A stretch of 33,223 nt of DNA from an uncultured Bacteroidota bacterium (GTDB taxonomy: Bacteria; Bacteroidota; Bacteroidia; Flavobacteriales; Flavobacteriaceae), in NCBI GenBank assembly GCA_902618245.1, contig CACMZR010000006.1, positions 82,501-115,723 on the forward strand, in the 5' to 3' direction. Both the position numbers and the translations under genes were made by a program. This document shows positions 9,743-18,097 of this stretch, piece by piece; position 1 is the stretch's first letter; every line of letters begins with the position of its first letter. The notes below the pieces were generated by a model. It ran no database searches, had not been told where the DNA came from, and worked only from the letters and a program-made list of their open reading frames with translations.

Positions 9743-10591
9743 ATGATAATTTTTGATTCTCCACACAAAAAAAAATCTGCTAGTATCACATTTATTGTGG
9801 CTTTACTTCTAATTATTCTTTTTTTTGGTTTGGGATTAACTTATTATGATCCACCTATAGATTATGGAATGGAAATTAATTTTGGAAACACTGTACAAAA
9901 TTCTGGAAATATCAAAGAGCAAAATCATGAATTAAACAATTTAGATGTTATTGAAGAAGATCAAAGTTCAGTTAAACCCGCTACCAAGTCAAATACTGAA
10001 ATTAATGCGTCTATGAAATCAAAATCTGTTTTAACAGAAAGAAAATCTTCAGTATCCATTTCTAAAAAAGAAAGTTTAAAAAAGCGAAATCAAAAAAAAG
10101 TAAAAAAAGGCAAGAAAATAGAAAAACTTACCATCAAAAAAGATATCCCAAAGGTATCGAAAACTACTAAAAATATAGTATCAAATCTGCTCAACAAAAA
10201 AAAGCAAGTAAATGACAATCAACCTAATAATAGTCAAAGCCTAGTAAATAAAAATAGCCGCAATCAAAGCGCTTATTCTTCCACTTATTATAACAGTTCC
10301 ATTTCTGGATCAGATATTAAGAGCTATGGTTTGAATGGTAGAAGTTTGCAATCTAAAGGCAAAGTATTGCAAGAATGTAATGAACAAGGATTAGTTGTAG
10401 TTAGAATAAGTGTTAATCGCAAGGGAGAGGTTGTCACTGCTGAACCAGGTGTTAAAGGGACTACAAACACTCATCCTTGTCTGCTTAATCCAGCAAAAAA
10501 AACAGCTCAACTACATAAATGGTTTCCAGACAACGAAGCACCTGAACTGCAATTTGGGTTTGTTGTAATTCAATTTAAACTTGGAGAATAA
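9743..10591 (+). CDS. TonB-type energy transducer
   Basis: This 282-residue protein spans the periplasm to energise outer-membrane TonB-dependent receptors. It has a short cytoplasmic N-terminus, one transmembrane helix (about 14-35), the DPPIDYGMEINFG segment common in Bacteroidota TonB proteins, a long Lys/Ser/Asn-rich linker (about 50-190) and a C-terminal TonB-like domain (about 195-282) with VVVRISVNRKGEV, GTTNTHPCLL and the terminal FVVIQFKLGE. The linker is rich in lysine rather than the Pro-Lys/Pro-Glu repeats of E. coli TonB. Two cysteines in the C-terminal domain (QECNEQG and HPCLL) are spaced so that they could pair. It lies directly after exbD. Confidence 0.9.
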   Translation: MIIFDSPHKKKSASITFIVALLLIILFFGLGLTYYDPPIDYGMEINFGNTVQNSGNIKEQNHELNNLDVIEEDQSSVKPATKSNTEINASMKSKSVLTERKSSVSISKKESLKKRNQKKVKKGKKIEKLTIKKDIPKVSKTTKNIVSNLLNKKKQVNDNQPNNSQSLVNKNSRNQSAYSSTYYNSSISGSDIKSYGLNGRSLQSKGKVLQECNEQGLVVVRISVNRKGEVVTAEPGVKGTTNTHPCLLNPAKKTAQLHKWFPDNEAPELQFGFVVIQFKLGE

Positions 10592-10595
10592 AAAT

Positions 10596-11828
10596 TTGGA
10601 CACTTACAAAGAAACATTAAAATGGATGTTTTCGAAACTTCCAATGTATCAGCGTCAGGGAGCTGCAGCTTATCGCTCAGGATTAGATAAAATCAAACTA
10701 TTAGACCTTTATCTTGGCCATCCTCATAAAAATTTTAAATCGATTCATATTGCAGGTACAAATGGTAAAGGTTCTACAAGCCATATAATAGCTTCTATAC
10801 TGCAAACAGCAGGCTATAAAACGGGTCTTTATACTTCCCCTCATCTGTTGGATTTTAAAGAACGCATTAAGGTCAATGGTAAAGAAATTTCTCCAGAGGA
10901 AGTCATGATCTTCATAAATTCAAATAAGCCTTATTTTGAAAAAGAGAATTTTACATTTTTTGAGATGTCTGTAGCCCTGGCATTTTGGCATTTTAGTAAA
11001 GTTAATGTTGATTATGCTATAATTGAAGTAGGATTGGGAGGAAGATTAGACGCAACAAACATAATTACACCAGTATTATCAATAATCACAAATATTGGTC
11101 TTGACCATACTCAGTTTTTAGGCAAAACACACCAAAAAATAGCTTTAGAAAAAGCAGGAATTATCAAGAATGGAGTTCCAATAATCATTGGAGAAAAAGA
11201 TATCAAAACAGAAAAAATATTTAAAGACGTATCAAGAAAGTCAAAAGCACCTTTATATTTTGCCAAAAAGACCACAAAATATTTTGCTTCAGACCTAAAA
11301 GGATTTTACCAAAAAAAAAATATTCAAACAGTAATTACTGCATTGAATCAATTGCCTAGTTTTAATTTAGATAACTCAATAATTAAAAAAGGACTTAAGA
11401 GAGTTGTTGATAATACAGGATTAAAAGGACGTTGGCAAGTTTTACAGAATTCACCTAAAGTAATTTTAGATGTTGGACACAATAAAGAGGCATTAAGATC
11501 AATAGCCAGACAGATTAATGAAATTTCATATAATAAATTATATTTAGTTATGGGATTTGTTAAAGAAAGAGAAGTAGATTCTTTGCTTTCACTTTTCCCA
11601 AAAGAAGCAAGCTTTTATTTGAGTAGCCCCAACGTTGAAAGGGCCATGCCTCTTCCAATTTTAAAAAAATTATTAAAACCTTTAGATCTAAAAATAAATT
11701 ATTTTAAATCTATTCCTATTGCATATCAAACAGCCATATCAAATTCAGATACAGATGATTTGATATTTGTAACTGGAAGTACTTTTGTTGTGGCAGATAT
11801 TCTAGAATATTTAGAAATTAAAAATTAA
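10596..11828 (+). CDS. folC: Folylpolyglutamate synthase / dihydrofolate synthase
   Basis: FolC adds glutamate to dihydropteroate and folates in the cytoplasm. The Mur-ligase-type P-loop GTNGKGSTSHIIAS is at about residues 52-65. The second signature (IIEVGLGGRLDATN) and the C-terminal LDVGHNKEALR motif are present, and the length of about 410 residues is normal. The chosen start is TTG at 10596, which gives an N-terminus of MDTYKETLKWMF, the usual flavobacterial beginning. An in-frame TTG at 10581 would add five residues and overlap the tonB-like gene. There is no nearby in-frame ATG that keeps the N-terminus. It is the last gene of the nhaD-exbB-exbD-tonB-folC run. Confidence 0.93.
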   Translation: MDTYKETLKWMFSKLPMYQRQGAAAYRSGLDKIKLLDLYLGHPHKNFKSIHIAGTNGKGSTSHIIASILQTAGYKTGLYTSPHLLDFKERIKVNGKEISPEEVMIFINSNKPYFEKENFTFFEMSVALAFWHFSKVNVDYAIIEVGLGGRLDATNIITPVLSIITNIGLDHTQFLGKTHQKIALEKAGIIKNGVPIIIGEKDIKTEKIFKDVSRKSKAPLYFAKKTTKYFASDLKGFYQKKNIQTVITALNQLPSFNLDNSIIKKGLKRVVDNTGLKGRWQVLQNSPKVILDVGHNKEALRSIARQINEISYNKLYLVMGFVKEREVDSLLSLFPKEASFYLSSPNVERAMPLPILKKLLKPLDLKINYFKSIPIAYQTAISNSDTDDLIFVTGSTFVVADILEYLEIKN

Positions 11829-11837
11829 TTTAAAATT

Positions 11838-11872
11838 TTGAGTTTTAGTTTATACCATAAATTTTATCTTTA
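11838..11872 (+). promoter_or_regulatory. Putative promoter of tRNA-Val
   Basis: TATCTTTA at 11865-11872 is one mismatch from the Bacteroidota -7 consensus TAnnTTTG, with a TTG at 11838-11840 about 24 bp upstream, slightly wide for the -33 element. It lies 20 bp before the tRNA. It is supported by position and weak consensus only. Confidence 0.3.
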
Positions 11873-11891
11873 CGTTCCAAAATAAGTACTT

Positions 11892-11966
11892 GGGCGCTTA
11901 GCTCAGTTGGTTCAGAGCACCTCGTTTACACCGAGGGGGTCGGGGGTTCGAATCCCTCAGCGCCCA
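11892..11966 (+). tRNA. tRNA-Val (anticodon TAC)
   Basis: A full cloverleaf can be folded: acceptor arm GGGCGCT pairs with AGCGCCC (11959-11965); the D arm is GCTC...GAGC; the anticodon stem CCTCG/CGAGG encloses loop TTTACAC, giving anticodon TAC (Val, codons GUA/GUG). The T arm GGGGG/CCCTC encloses TTCGAAT with one G-U pair. The discriminator base is A at 11966. The following bases are CAT, so CCA is not encoded and must be added after transcription. Confidence 0.97.
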
Positions 11967-12053
11967 CATTAAATTGTTTTTACTAAGCTTTATATTTACT
12001 CTTTACTAATTTTGGATTAAGCTTATTTTGCTAAATTGTATAAAAATGCCTTT

Positions 12054-12485
12054 ATGTTTAAAATCGGTATGACAGATCGATTGTCTTTATATATTATCAT
12101 ATTATTCTATTCGGGGGCATTTATTGTTGGATATAATTTTTTGAATAAAGATAATGATCAAAAAACTTTAGAAGTTAATAATAACAAAAGGCTTGTTCAT
12201 CTAGTTTTAATAAAATTCAAAGAACAAATTTCCTCTCAACAGTTTCAAAAACTTACAGATGGTGCATACAACCTGCAGGCTATCCCAGTTGTTGAGCAAT
12301 TAAATTTTGCAGCCAATATTTCCCCAGAAGGTTTAGGCAAGGGATATACACATAGTTTGACAATGAAGTTCAAGACAGCTAATGATAGAGATAGTGTTTA
12401 TTTACCTCATCCTATCCATAAAAAATTTGTTGATTATTTTCTTCCTTTAACAGAATCTGTTTTAGTTTACGACTTTTGGGAATAA
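12054..12485 (+). CDS. Dabb (stress-response A/B barrel) domain protein, membrane-anchored
   Basis: This small protein has an N-terminal hydrophobic helix (SLYIIILFYSGAFIVGYNFL) and then a Dabb ferredoxin-like domain. The domain begins at RLVHLVLIKFK and ends with HPIHKKFVDYFLPLTESV and VYDFWE, the family's characteristic closing motifs. Dabb proteins form dimeric beta-barrels; their biochemical role is mostly unknown. ATG 12054 gives 143 residues, ATG 12069 gives 138 and starts right at the hydrophobic helix, and TTG 12036 gives 149. The exact start is therefore uncertain. It converges on the coiled-coil gene, with one base between the stop codons. Confidence 0.82.
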   Translation: MFKIGMTDRLSLYIIILFYSGAFIVGYNFLNKDNDQKTLEVNNNKRLVHLVLIKFKEQISSQQFQKLTDGAYNLQAIPVVEQLNFAANISPEGLGKGYTHSLTMKFKTANDRDSVYLPHPIHKKFVDYFLPLTESVLVYDFWE

Positions 12486-12486
12486 A

Positions 12487-13263
12487 TTAACTACCAATAA
12501 GCTTATCAATTTTCTCACGCTCCTCTTTGGCTAGCTCTGCATCAACTAATATTCTTCCACTATGTTCGTCAGTTATTATTTTGTTTCGTGATGCAATTTC
12601 TAGTTGAACTTGAGGTGGAATTGAAAAATATGATCCTCCTGATGCACCGCGTTCAATTGATACAATTGCCAAACCATTTTTTACACTAGATCTAATTCTT
12701 TTGTAAGAATTTATGAGTGTTTCTTCAATATCTTTTTCAAATTCGGCAGATTTTTTTTGAAGTAAACCCTCTTCTTTGTGTGTTTCTTTAAGTATTGTTT
12801 CTAATTCAACTTTTTTGGAATCCAAGTGTTTTGATCTATCTTTAATTTTCTGTGTTATTTCTTCCAGTGATAATTCTTTTTGTTCAATATTACTTTTATA
12901 CTCGTTAATCTTCTTTTCAGCTAGTTGAGATTCCAAGTCTTGAAATTCCTGCTCTTTAACAATAGAATTGTACTCTCTATTGTTTCGAACATTTTTTAGT
13001 TTTTCCTCGTATTTTTTGTGGAGTTCTTTTGCGTTTTCAATAATCTGTTTTTGTTCTAGTACTTCTTTTTTGTTTTCATCTACGATTTCTTTTATCTTCT
13101 CAGATTTGGTTTCTAAGTCTTTAATTTCATTTTCCAAATCTTCAACTTCCAATGGGAGTTCACCTCTTAAGCTTACTATTTCATCAATTCTTGAATCTAT
13201 GAGCTGAAGATCGTAAAGTGCTCTAAGCTTTTTTTCTACAGTTGCTTCTTTTTTTTTGGCCAT
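12487..13263 (-). CDS. Coiled-coil 'C4-type zinc ribbon' family protein lacking the cysteines
   Basis: The 258-residue protein is mostly long coiled coil (about 10-185, rich in Glu/Lys/Leu heptads), followed by a compact C-terminal domain. The sequence GASGGSYFSIPPQVQ and the later TDEHSGRILVD align with the C4 zinc ribbon of the family (expected CGGC...PPQ... and CPxCGRILY), but the protein contains no cysteine at all, so it cannot bind zinc in that way. Its role is not established; homologues are often annotated as nucleic-acid binding. It lies two bases after the nif3-like gene on the same strand, a pairing typical of Bacteroidota, so a joint function is likely. Confidence 0.88.
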   Translation of the reverse strand: MAKKKEATVEKKLRALYDLQLIDSRIDEIVSLRGELPLEVEDLENEIKDLETKSEKIKEIVDENKKEVLEQKQIIENAKELHKKYEEKLKNVRNNREYNSIVKEQEFQDLESQLAEKKINEYKSNIEQKELSLEEITQKIKDRSKHLDSKKVELETILKETHKEEGLLQKKSAEFEKDIEETLINSYKRIRSSVKNGLAIVSIERGASGGSYFSIPPQVQLEIASRNKIITDEHSGRILVDAELAKEEREKIDKLIGS

Positions 13264-13265
13264 GT

Positions 13266-14360
13266 TTAAATGTAGTTAACAGGATTTGTTTTTGTTTTCG
13301 ATAAGGCGATTGCAAAATTAGGTAATTTTTTGGTAAGATAATCAAATATCAAATTTTTAGTATACTGTTCACTTTCATAGTGACCAATATCAATTAGTAA
13401 TATTTCCCCATCAGCTTGAAAAAACTGATGATATTTAAGATCTGCAGTTATAAATGCATCTGCTCCTTTTTTTTTAGCCTCTTCTATTGCGAAGCTTCCT
13501 GATCCTCCAAGTACTGCAATTTTATTTAATTTTTCTCCTTTATAATTGTTGTAGCGAATGTATCCCGTATTAAATATTTTTTTTAGATTTTTTAAAAAAT
13601 CAATCCTATTTGTTTCATTTTTTAAAAAGCCTATTTTTCCCATACCCACATTATTGTATGAATTCAGAAGGCCATACATCTCATAAGCAACTGTTTCATA
13701 AGGATGTGATTCAAAAAGAGCTTTTTGAACTTTTCCAGTTAAATAAGATTCAAAAACAACATTTATTTGAACTTCATCAACAGAAACTTTTTCTAATTTT
13801 CTGCCAATGTGAGGATCACTTTCCATATTACCTGTAAATTGACCTTTACCCTCTAGTAGGAAGCTGCATTCGGTATAATTTTCTAAATTACCAGCTCCTG
13901 CTTTATGAAGCGCCTTCAAAACCTTTTCAGCTTTATTTTTAGGAACATAAACAACGAGCTTTTTTAGTGTATCTTTTTTTGGAATTAAAGCCTCAGTCTT
14001 ATATAAACCAATTCGTTTACAAATTTCATAATTAACTCCTTTAGGATGGTTATCTAATCGGGTATGTAGAGCAATAATAGAAATGTTATTTTTTAATGCT
14101 TTCGAAACTATTCTTTCTACATAAGTTTCACCATTTATTTTTTTTAATTCAGAAAAAATTATTGGATGAAAACTTACAATTACGTTAAACTTTGTTTTAA
14201 TAGCTTCCTCTAAAACTTCCTCTGTTGTATCTAAGGAAATTAAAATGCCATTGCATTTGTCATTTGGATTTCCAACTAGTAGTCCAGTATTATCAAAATC
14301 TTCTGAATAAGCTGATGGCGCCCATTCATCAAAAATATCAAGAAGCCCTTGAACTAACAT
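13266..14360 (-). CDS. Nif3-like dinuclear metal centre protein (YbgI/DUF34 family)
   Basis: The 364-residue length marks the long form of the Nif3 family, in which a PII/CutA-like domain (about 125-235) is inserted into the Nif3 core. Visible core motifs are DNTGLLVGNP, the metal-binding SFHPIIF, TRLDNHPKGVNY and the C-terminal GADAFITADLKYHQFF and IGHYESE. The usual His-His pair of the first ligand motif (HHPLIF) is Phe-His here. Members form toroidal hexamers with two metals per subunit. Their activity is unclear; the name GTP cyclohydrolase 1 type 2 is a weak transfer. It is divergent from lpxK with 44 bp between the starts and precedes the coiled-coil protein in one operon. Confidence 0.92.
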   Translation of the reverse strand: MLVQGLLDIFDEWAPSAYSEDFDNTGLLVGNPNDKCNGILISLDTTEEVLEEAIKTKFNVIVSFHPIIFSELKKINGETYVERIVSKALKNNISIIALHTRLDNHPKGVNYEICKRIGLYKTEALIPKKDTLKKLVVYVPKNKAEKVLKALHKAGAGNLENYTECSFLLEGKGQFTGNMESDPHIGRKLEKVSVDEVQINVVFESYLTGKVQKALFESHPYETVAYEMYGLLNSYNNVGMGKIGFLKNETNRIDFLKNLKKIFNTGYIRYNNYKGEKLNKIAVLGGSGSFAIEEAKKKGADAFITADLKYHQFFQADGEILLIDIGHYESEQYTKNLIFDYLTKKLPNFAIALSKTKTNPVNYI

Positions 14361-14378
14361 ATTACAAATGAATTAAAA

Positions 14379-14386
14379 CAAATATA
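14379..14386 (-). promoter_or_regulatory. Putative -7 element of the nif3/coiled-coil operon
   Basis: On the minus strand this reads TATATTTG, an exact match to TAnnTTTG, 18 bp ahead of the nif3-like ATG within the short divergent gap to lpxK. No clear -33 TTG is visible at the expected distance, so only half of the promoter is supported. Confidence 0.35.
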
Positions 14387-14404
14387 ATATTTATCTTAAT
14401 CGCC

Positions 14405-15424
14405 ATGAAAAAGTTATCCTTCATATTAGCTCCTTTTGCAATTATTTATGGTGGTATTGTAGCTCTAAGAAACCTTTTGTTCGATTTGAAAATATTACCT
14501 AATATAATGCCTCAAATTCCAAGTATTGGTATTGGAAATTTAAATGTTGGAGGAACTGGAAAGTCTGTTTTGGTTGATTATTTAATAACTTATTTTAAAC
14601 AGAAAAAAAATCCTTTAGTAATAAGCAGAGGTTATAAAAGAAAAACTCGAGGTGTTATTATTGCAAATGATAAAAGTTCTGCCTTAACAATAGGAGACGA
14701 ACCATATCAATTTTTTTCCAAGCATAAGATTGATGTTATAGTGTGTGAAAAGAGGAAAGACGGACTTAATATTTTAATGCAAAAAAACCTCAAACCGGAT
14801 GTAATTATTTTTGATGACCTTATGCAGCATAGATACGTTACTCCTCACTGTCTTGTAGTAACGACTTCATTTAACCAAATTTTTTTTGATGATCATTTGT
14901 TGCCTTTAGGACGATTAAGGGAAAAAGCTAGCCAAGTAAAAAGAGCTAATATAATTTTAGTTACGAAATGCCCGGATGTTTTAAGTATTAAGGACCAATT
15001 AAAAATCAAGCATAAAATAAATCCAAAAAATTATCAAAAGGTTTTTTTTACAAAAGTGTTATATGGGAAAAATATCATTAATAAAAAAAATAAAAAAAGC
15101 CTCACAAAATTAAAATTACCTTTTTTGCTTATTACTGGAATTGCAAATTCTGATCATCTAGTCTCTTTTCTAAAAAATAAATCTTTAAGTTTTGAACATT
15201 TAAAATATTCAAATCACTATAATTTTAGTTTATCTGATATAAAAAAAATTAAACAAAAAAAGCAAAGTAAAATAATACTTACAACAGAGAAGGACTTTGG
15301 AAGGCTAGAACCATATTTTAATTCAAATGAACTTTTTTATTTACCAATTGAAATGGATTTTTTTACTAAAAAGAGGGAAGATGAGTTTAAACTTTTTCTT
15401 CAAAAAAAAATTAATGTTTTTTAA
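14405..15424 (+). CDS. lpxK: Tetraacyldisaccharide 4'-kinase
   Basis: LpxK phosphorylates the 4' position of the lipid A precursor at the inner membrane, the sixth step of lipid A synthesis. The 339-residue protein has an N-terminal hydrophobic anchor (about 5-25), a Walker A loop in GIGNLNVGGTGKSVLV (about 46-61) and downstream ISRGYKRKTRG and GDEPYQFF motifs that are diagnostic of the family. IFDDLMQHRYV is the usual DDgfQHR motif, with Leu-Met in place of the Gly-Phe pair. The gene ends on the palindrome TTAA, which also provides the stop of the convergent lipA, so the two genes overlap by four bases. Confidence 0.94.
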   Translation: MKKLSFILAPFAIIYGGIVALRNLLFDLKILPNIMPQIPSIGIGNLNVGGTGKSVLVDYLITYFKQKKNPLVISRGYKRKTRGVIIANDKSSALTIGDEPYQFFSKHKIDVIVCEKRKDGLNILMQKNLKPDVIIFDDLMQHRYVTPHCLVVTTSFNQIFFDDHLLPLGRLREKASQVKRANIILVTKCPDVLSIKDQLKIKHKINPKNYQKVFFTKVLYGKNIINKKNKKSLTKLKLPFLLITGIANSDHLVSFLKNKSLSFEHLKYSNHYNFSLSDIKKIKQKKQSKIILTTEKDFGRLEPYFNSNELFYLPIEMDFFTKKREDEFKLFLQKKINVF

Positions 15425-16296
15425 GCGACGTGTTTGTGAGCCTTATATGATGATCTTACAAGAGGTCCACTTTCAACATGCCTAAATCCTAAAGAAAGCG
15501 CAAATTCTTCATATTTTTTAAACTGCTCAGGTGTAATAAAGGATTGAACAGGAAGATGTTTTTTACTTGGCTGGAGATATTGCCCTATCGTCACTACATC
15601 AACTTTTACTTCTCTAAGATCTTTTAAAGTTTCTAAAACCTCTTTTTCATTTTCACCAAGGCCTAACATGATACCCGACTTGGTTCTATTTACACCTTGT
15701 CGTTTAAGATAATTTAATACATCTAAACTAGTATCATATTTAGCTTGAACTCTAACTTTTCGAGTTAAACTTCTAACAGTTTCAACATTGTGCGAAACAA
15801 CTTCAGGAGCAACTTCTATAATACGATCTAAATTACGACGGTTTCCCTGAAAATCAGGAATTAGTGTTTCTAAGGTAGTATTCGGATTTGTCCTTCTTAT
15901 AGCGTTTACTGTTTCGGCCCAAATAATTGAACCCATATCTTTTAGATCGTCACGATCAACAGAGGTAATCACAGCATGCTTTATTTTCATAATTTTAATG
16001 GAGTTTGCTACTTTCTCTGGCTCAGCCCAATCAACAGAAGAAGGCCTACCAGTTTGAACGCCACAAAAACCACAAGAACGTGTACATATATTTCCTAAAA
16101 TCATGAAGGTAGCAGTCCCTTCTGCCCAGCATTCTCCCATATTGGGGCAACTACCTGATGTACATATTGTATTGAGTTTGTAATTTTCAACTAGTCCACG
16201 AAGTTCTGTATATTTTTTACCAGTTGGTAATTTTACACGAATCCATTTGGGTTTTTTTGTGTGTTTAATTTCTTTTTCTTTAACCTCCACCATCAT
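15421..16296 (-). CDS. lipA: Lipoyl synthase
   Basis: LipA is a radical SAM enzyme that inserts two sulfurs into protein-bound octanoyl groups. The auxiliary 4Fe-4S cluster cysteines are C45, C50 and C56 (CTSGSCPNMGEC), and the radical SAM cluster cysteines are C71, C75 and C78 (CTRSCGFC). The C-terminal SGPLVRSSYKA supplies the conserved serine that ligates the auxiliary cluster. The length of 291 residues is normal, and the start is an ATG. It is the last gene of a minus-strand set, 28 bp after the Nramp-like gene, and shares its stop palindrome with lpxK. Confidence 0.97.
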   Translation of the reverse strand: MMVEVKEKEIKHTKKPKWIRVKLPTGKKYTELRGLVENYKLNTICTSGSCPNMGECWAEGTATFMILGNICTRSCGFCGVQTGRPSSVDWAEPEKVANSIKIMKIKHAVITSVDRDDLKDMGSIIWAETVNAIRRTNPNTTLETLIPDFQGNRRNLDRIIEVAPEVVSHNVETVRSLTRKVRVQAKYDTSLDVLNYLKRQGVNRTKSGIMLGLGENEKEVLETLKDLREVKVDVVTIGQYLQPSKKHLPVQSFITPEQFKKYEEFALSLGFRHVESGPLVRSSYKAHKHVA

Positions 16297-16324
16297 AAAC
16301 TTTTTTACAAAGATAAACGAATGA

Positions 16325-17536
16325 TTAAATACTTAAAAGATAAATTATCGTAAAACTTGATAAAAACAACAAACTTATTACACTTAGAATCTTTAGACCT
16401 TGGCTAGGCTGATATTTCTTTGGCATTTGATTGCTTAGAATTAAGCGAAAATTTAAATATGCATAGAGTGGAGCAGTTACAAATGAAAGTACTGTAGCAA
16501 TTTGAACGAGCTGCCCCATTTCCGATAATAAAAATAAAAAAATGGCTCCAGTACCTAAACCTAAAACTAAAAGCCATGGGAGATAATATGATTTATCCTT
16601 ATTAAAAAGAAGTTGAATGGTTTTTGACATTGCTCTTGGAGAGGCGTCTAGAGTTGTTATTGTTGTACTTAACATTGTAGAAAAAGTAGCCACCGCTATT
16701 AGAATATACGTTGTTTGACCAAGGCTAGAAGTATAAAGTTGAATTAATTGACCTGCAAATTCAACTCCTTGATTGGAAAATTCCATACCGGTACCAAACA
16801 TAACAAGTGCTCCAAGTCCTACGAAACATACTGCTAAAAAAGTAGTAGATACATATCCAACATTAAAGTCGAAAAGTGTTTCTTTAAATGAAATTTTTTT
16901 GGACTGTGTTTTATTTTTTTCAAGTGTCCATATCGAATGCCAGATTGAAATATCCAGAGGAGCGGGCATCCAGCCCAAAAAGGCAATCAAAAAAAGTAAT
17001 CCGCTTTCATTTGGTAAAATTTGATTTAGGGGAACTGTGTTATCATTTTTTAAAAAAGCAAAACCAACAGCAAGAATACTGCTTATCGCAAGACAAATCA
17101 TTATAATTTTTATAAACTTATCTAATAATTTATAACGTCCAATAATTAGCAAAACACTGCAGAATAATGTTATTAATAAACACCACACAACTATATTTTC
17201 TGAAATTCCGAACAATTTTGATGCTAAACCTGCGGTAACAACTGTCACTGCACTTTGTATCGTAAACATAGTCGCTAGATTAACAAAAAAATATGCCCAT
17301 AAGTAGCCCTTTCCAAGCTTATAATAGCCATCTAAAAGGCTTTCACCGGTTACCTGTGCATATCTAGGGCCATACTGGAAAAAGGGGTATTTGAATAGAT
17401 TAATTAACAAAAGAGCCCAAATTAGCCCCCACCCATATTCAGCTCCAGCTCGAGTTGATTGAACTAAATGCGAGACTCCAATTGCAGCTCCTGCAAAAAG
17501 AAGACCAGGACCCAGTTTGGATAATTTAAATGTCAT
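16325..17536 (-). CDS. Nramp-family transporter with non-canonical metal-site motifs
   Basis: A 403-residue membrane protein with about 11 hydrophobic helices and clear Nramp similarity at its N-terminus (KLGPGLLFAGAAIGVSH...). Canonical Nramp proteins carry DPGN in helix 1 and MPH in helix 6 for Mn2+/Fe2+. Here the aligned positions are GVSH in helix 1 (GAAIGVSHLVQSTRAGA, about 17-33) and MPA in helix 6 (WMPAPLDISIWHS). The transported ion is therefore unknown, and the name 'divalent metal transporter' should be treated as family-level only. The ATG at 17536 is preferred over the TTG at 17545. The gene overlaps the end of the sigma factor gene by 11 bp, so the two are translationally linked. 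Confidence 0.87.
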   Translation of the reverse strand: MTFKLSKLGPGLLFAGAAIGVSHLVQSTRAGAEYGWGLIWALLLINLFKYPFFQYGPRYAQVTGESLLDGYYKLGKGYLWAYFFVNLATMFTIQSAVTVVTAGLASKLFGISENIVVWCLLITLFCSVLLIIGRYKLLDKFIKIIMICLAISSILAVGFAFLKNDNTVPLNQILPNESGLLFLIAFLGWMPAPLDISIWHSIWTLEKNKTQSKKISFKETLFDFNVGYVSTTFLAVCFVGLGALVMFGTGMEFSNQGVEFAGQLIQLYTSSLGQTTYILIAVATFSTMLSTTITTLDASPRAMSKTIQLLFNKDKSYYLPWLLVLGLGTGAIFLFLLSEMGQLVQIATVLSFVTAPLYAYLNFRLILSNQMPKKYQPSQGLKILSVISLLFLSSFTIIYLLSI

Positions 17537-18086
17537 TTTGTTCAATTAAGCTAGCTAACATTTTTTTTGCTCGAAAAAGTTTTACTCTAATTGTAGTGGG
17601 AGGTTCTCCTAGAATCTTTTCAATTTCTTTTAAAGATAGGTCTTCAAAGTATCGCATTCTTATAAGATTTCTAAATTCCTTCTTCATCGATTTGATATGT
17701 TCTAAAACCTTATCCAAATTTTGATTTGAAATCATAAGTTCTTCAGGTGAAGGAACCTTATTTAAAATTTCTTTTTGAGAAATAGCATCAAATTCTTTAT
17801 GATTTTCATTTTGCTTTTTTAATTTTCGATAACGGTCAATCTGATGATTTTTGGCTATTGTAATTAGCCAAGAACCGAAAGAATGTTGATGATCAAATTT
17901 ATCTAGACGATCAAAGGCCTTTGTAAAAGATTCAATTGCTAATTCCTCCGCGATATTAGAGCCTTGCGTCCTTAAAAATAAGAAGGAGTAAACAGAATTC
18001 CAGTACTTGTCAAAAAGTAAATTGAAAGCAGTTTGATCTTTTGAAATAGCCTTTTTAATAAGTTCTTTTTCATCTTGAAAAACCAT
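17526..18086 (-). CDS. ECF-type RNA polymerase sigma factor
   Basis: The 186-residue protein has the two-domain sigma-70 ECF layout. Region 2 spans about 20-90, with FGSWLITIAKNHQIDRYRK as the region 2.3/2.4 promoter-melting and -10 recognition part. Region 4 spans about 120-180, with MRYFEDLSLKEIEKILGEPP and TIRVKLFRAKKML as a helix-turn-helix. It probably directs a specific regulon. There is no anti-sigma factor with a recognisable anti-sigma domain beside it; the only small membrane protein is the cysteine-rich protein 11 bp upstream. The ATG at 18086 is chosen over a TTG one codon earlier. Confidence 0.92.
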   Translation of the reverse strand: MVFQDEKELIKKAISKDQTAFNLLFDKYWNSVYSFLFLRTQGSNIAEELAIESFTKAFDRLDKFDHQHSFGSWLITIAKNHQIDRYRKLKKQNENHKEFDAISQKEILNKVPSPEELMISNQNLDKVLEHIKSMKKEFRNLIRMRYFEDLSLKEIEKILGEPPTTIRVKLFRAKKMLASLIEQNDI

Positions 18087-18097
18087 CAAAAGCCCAA

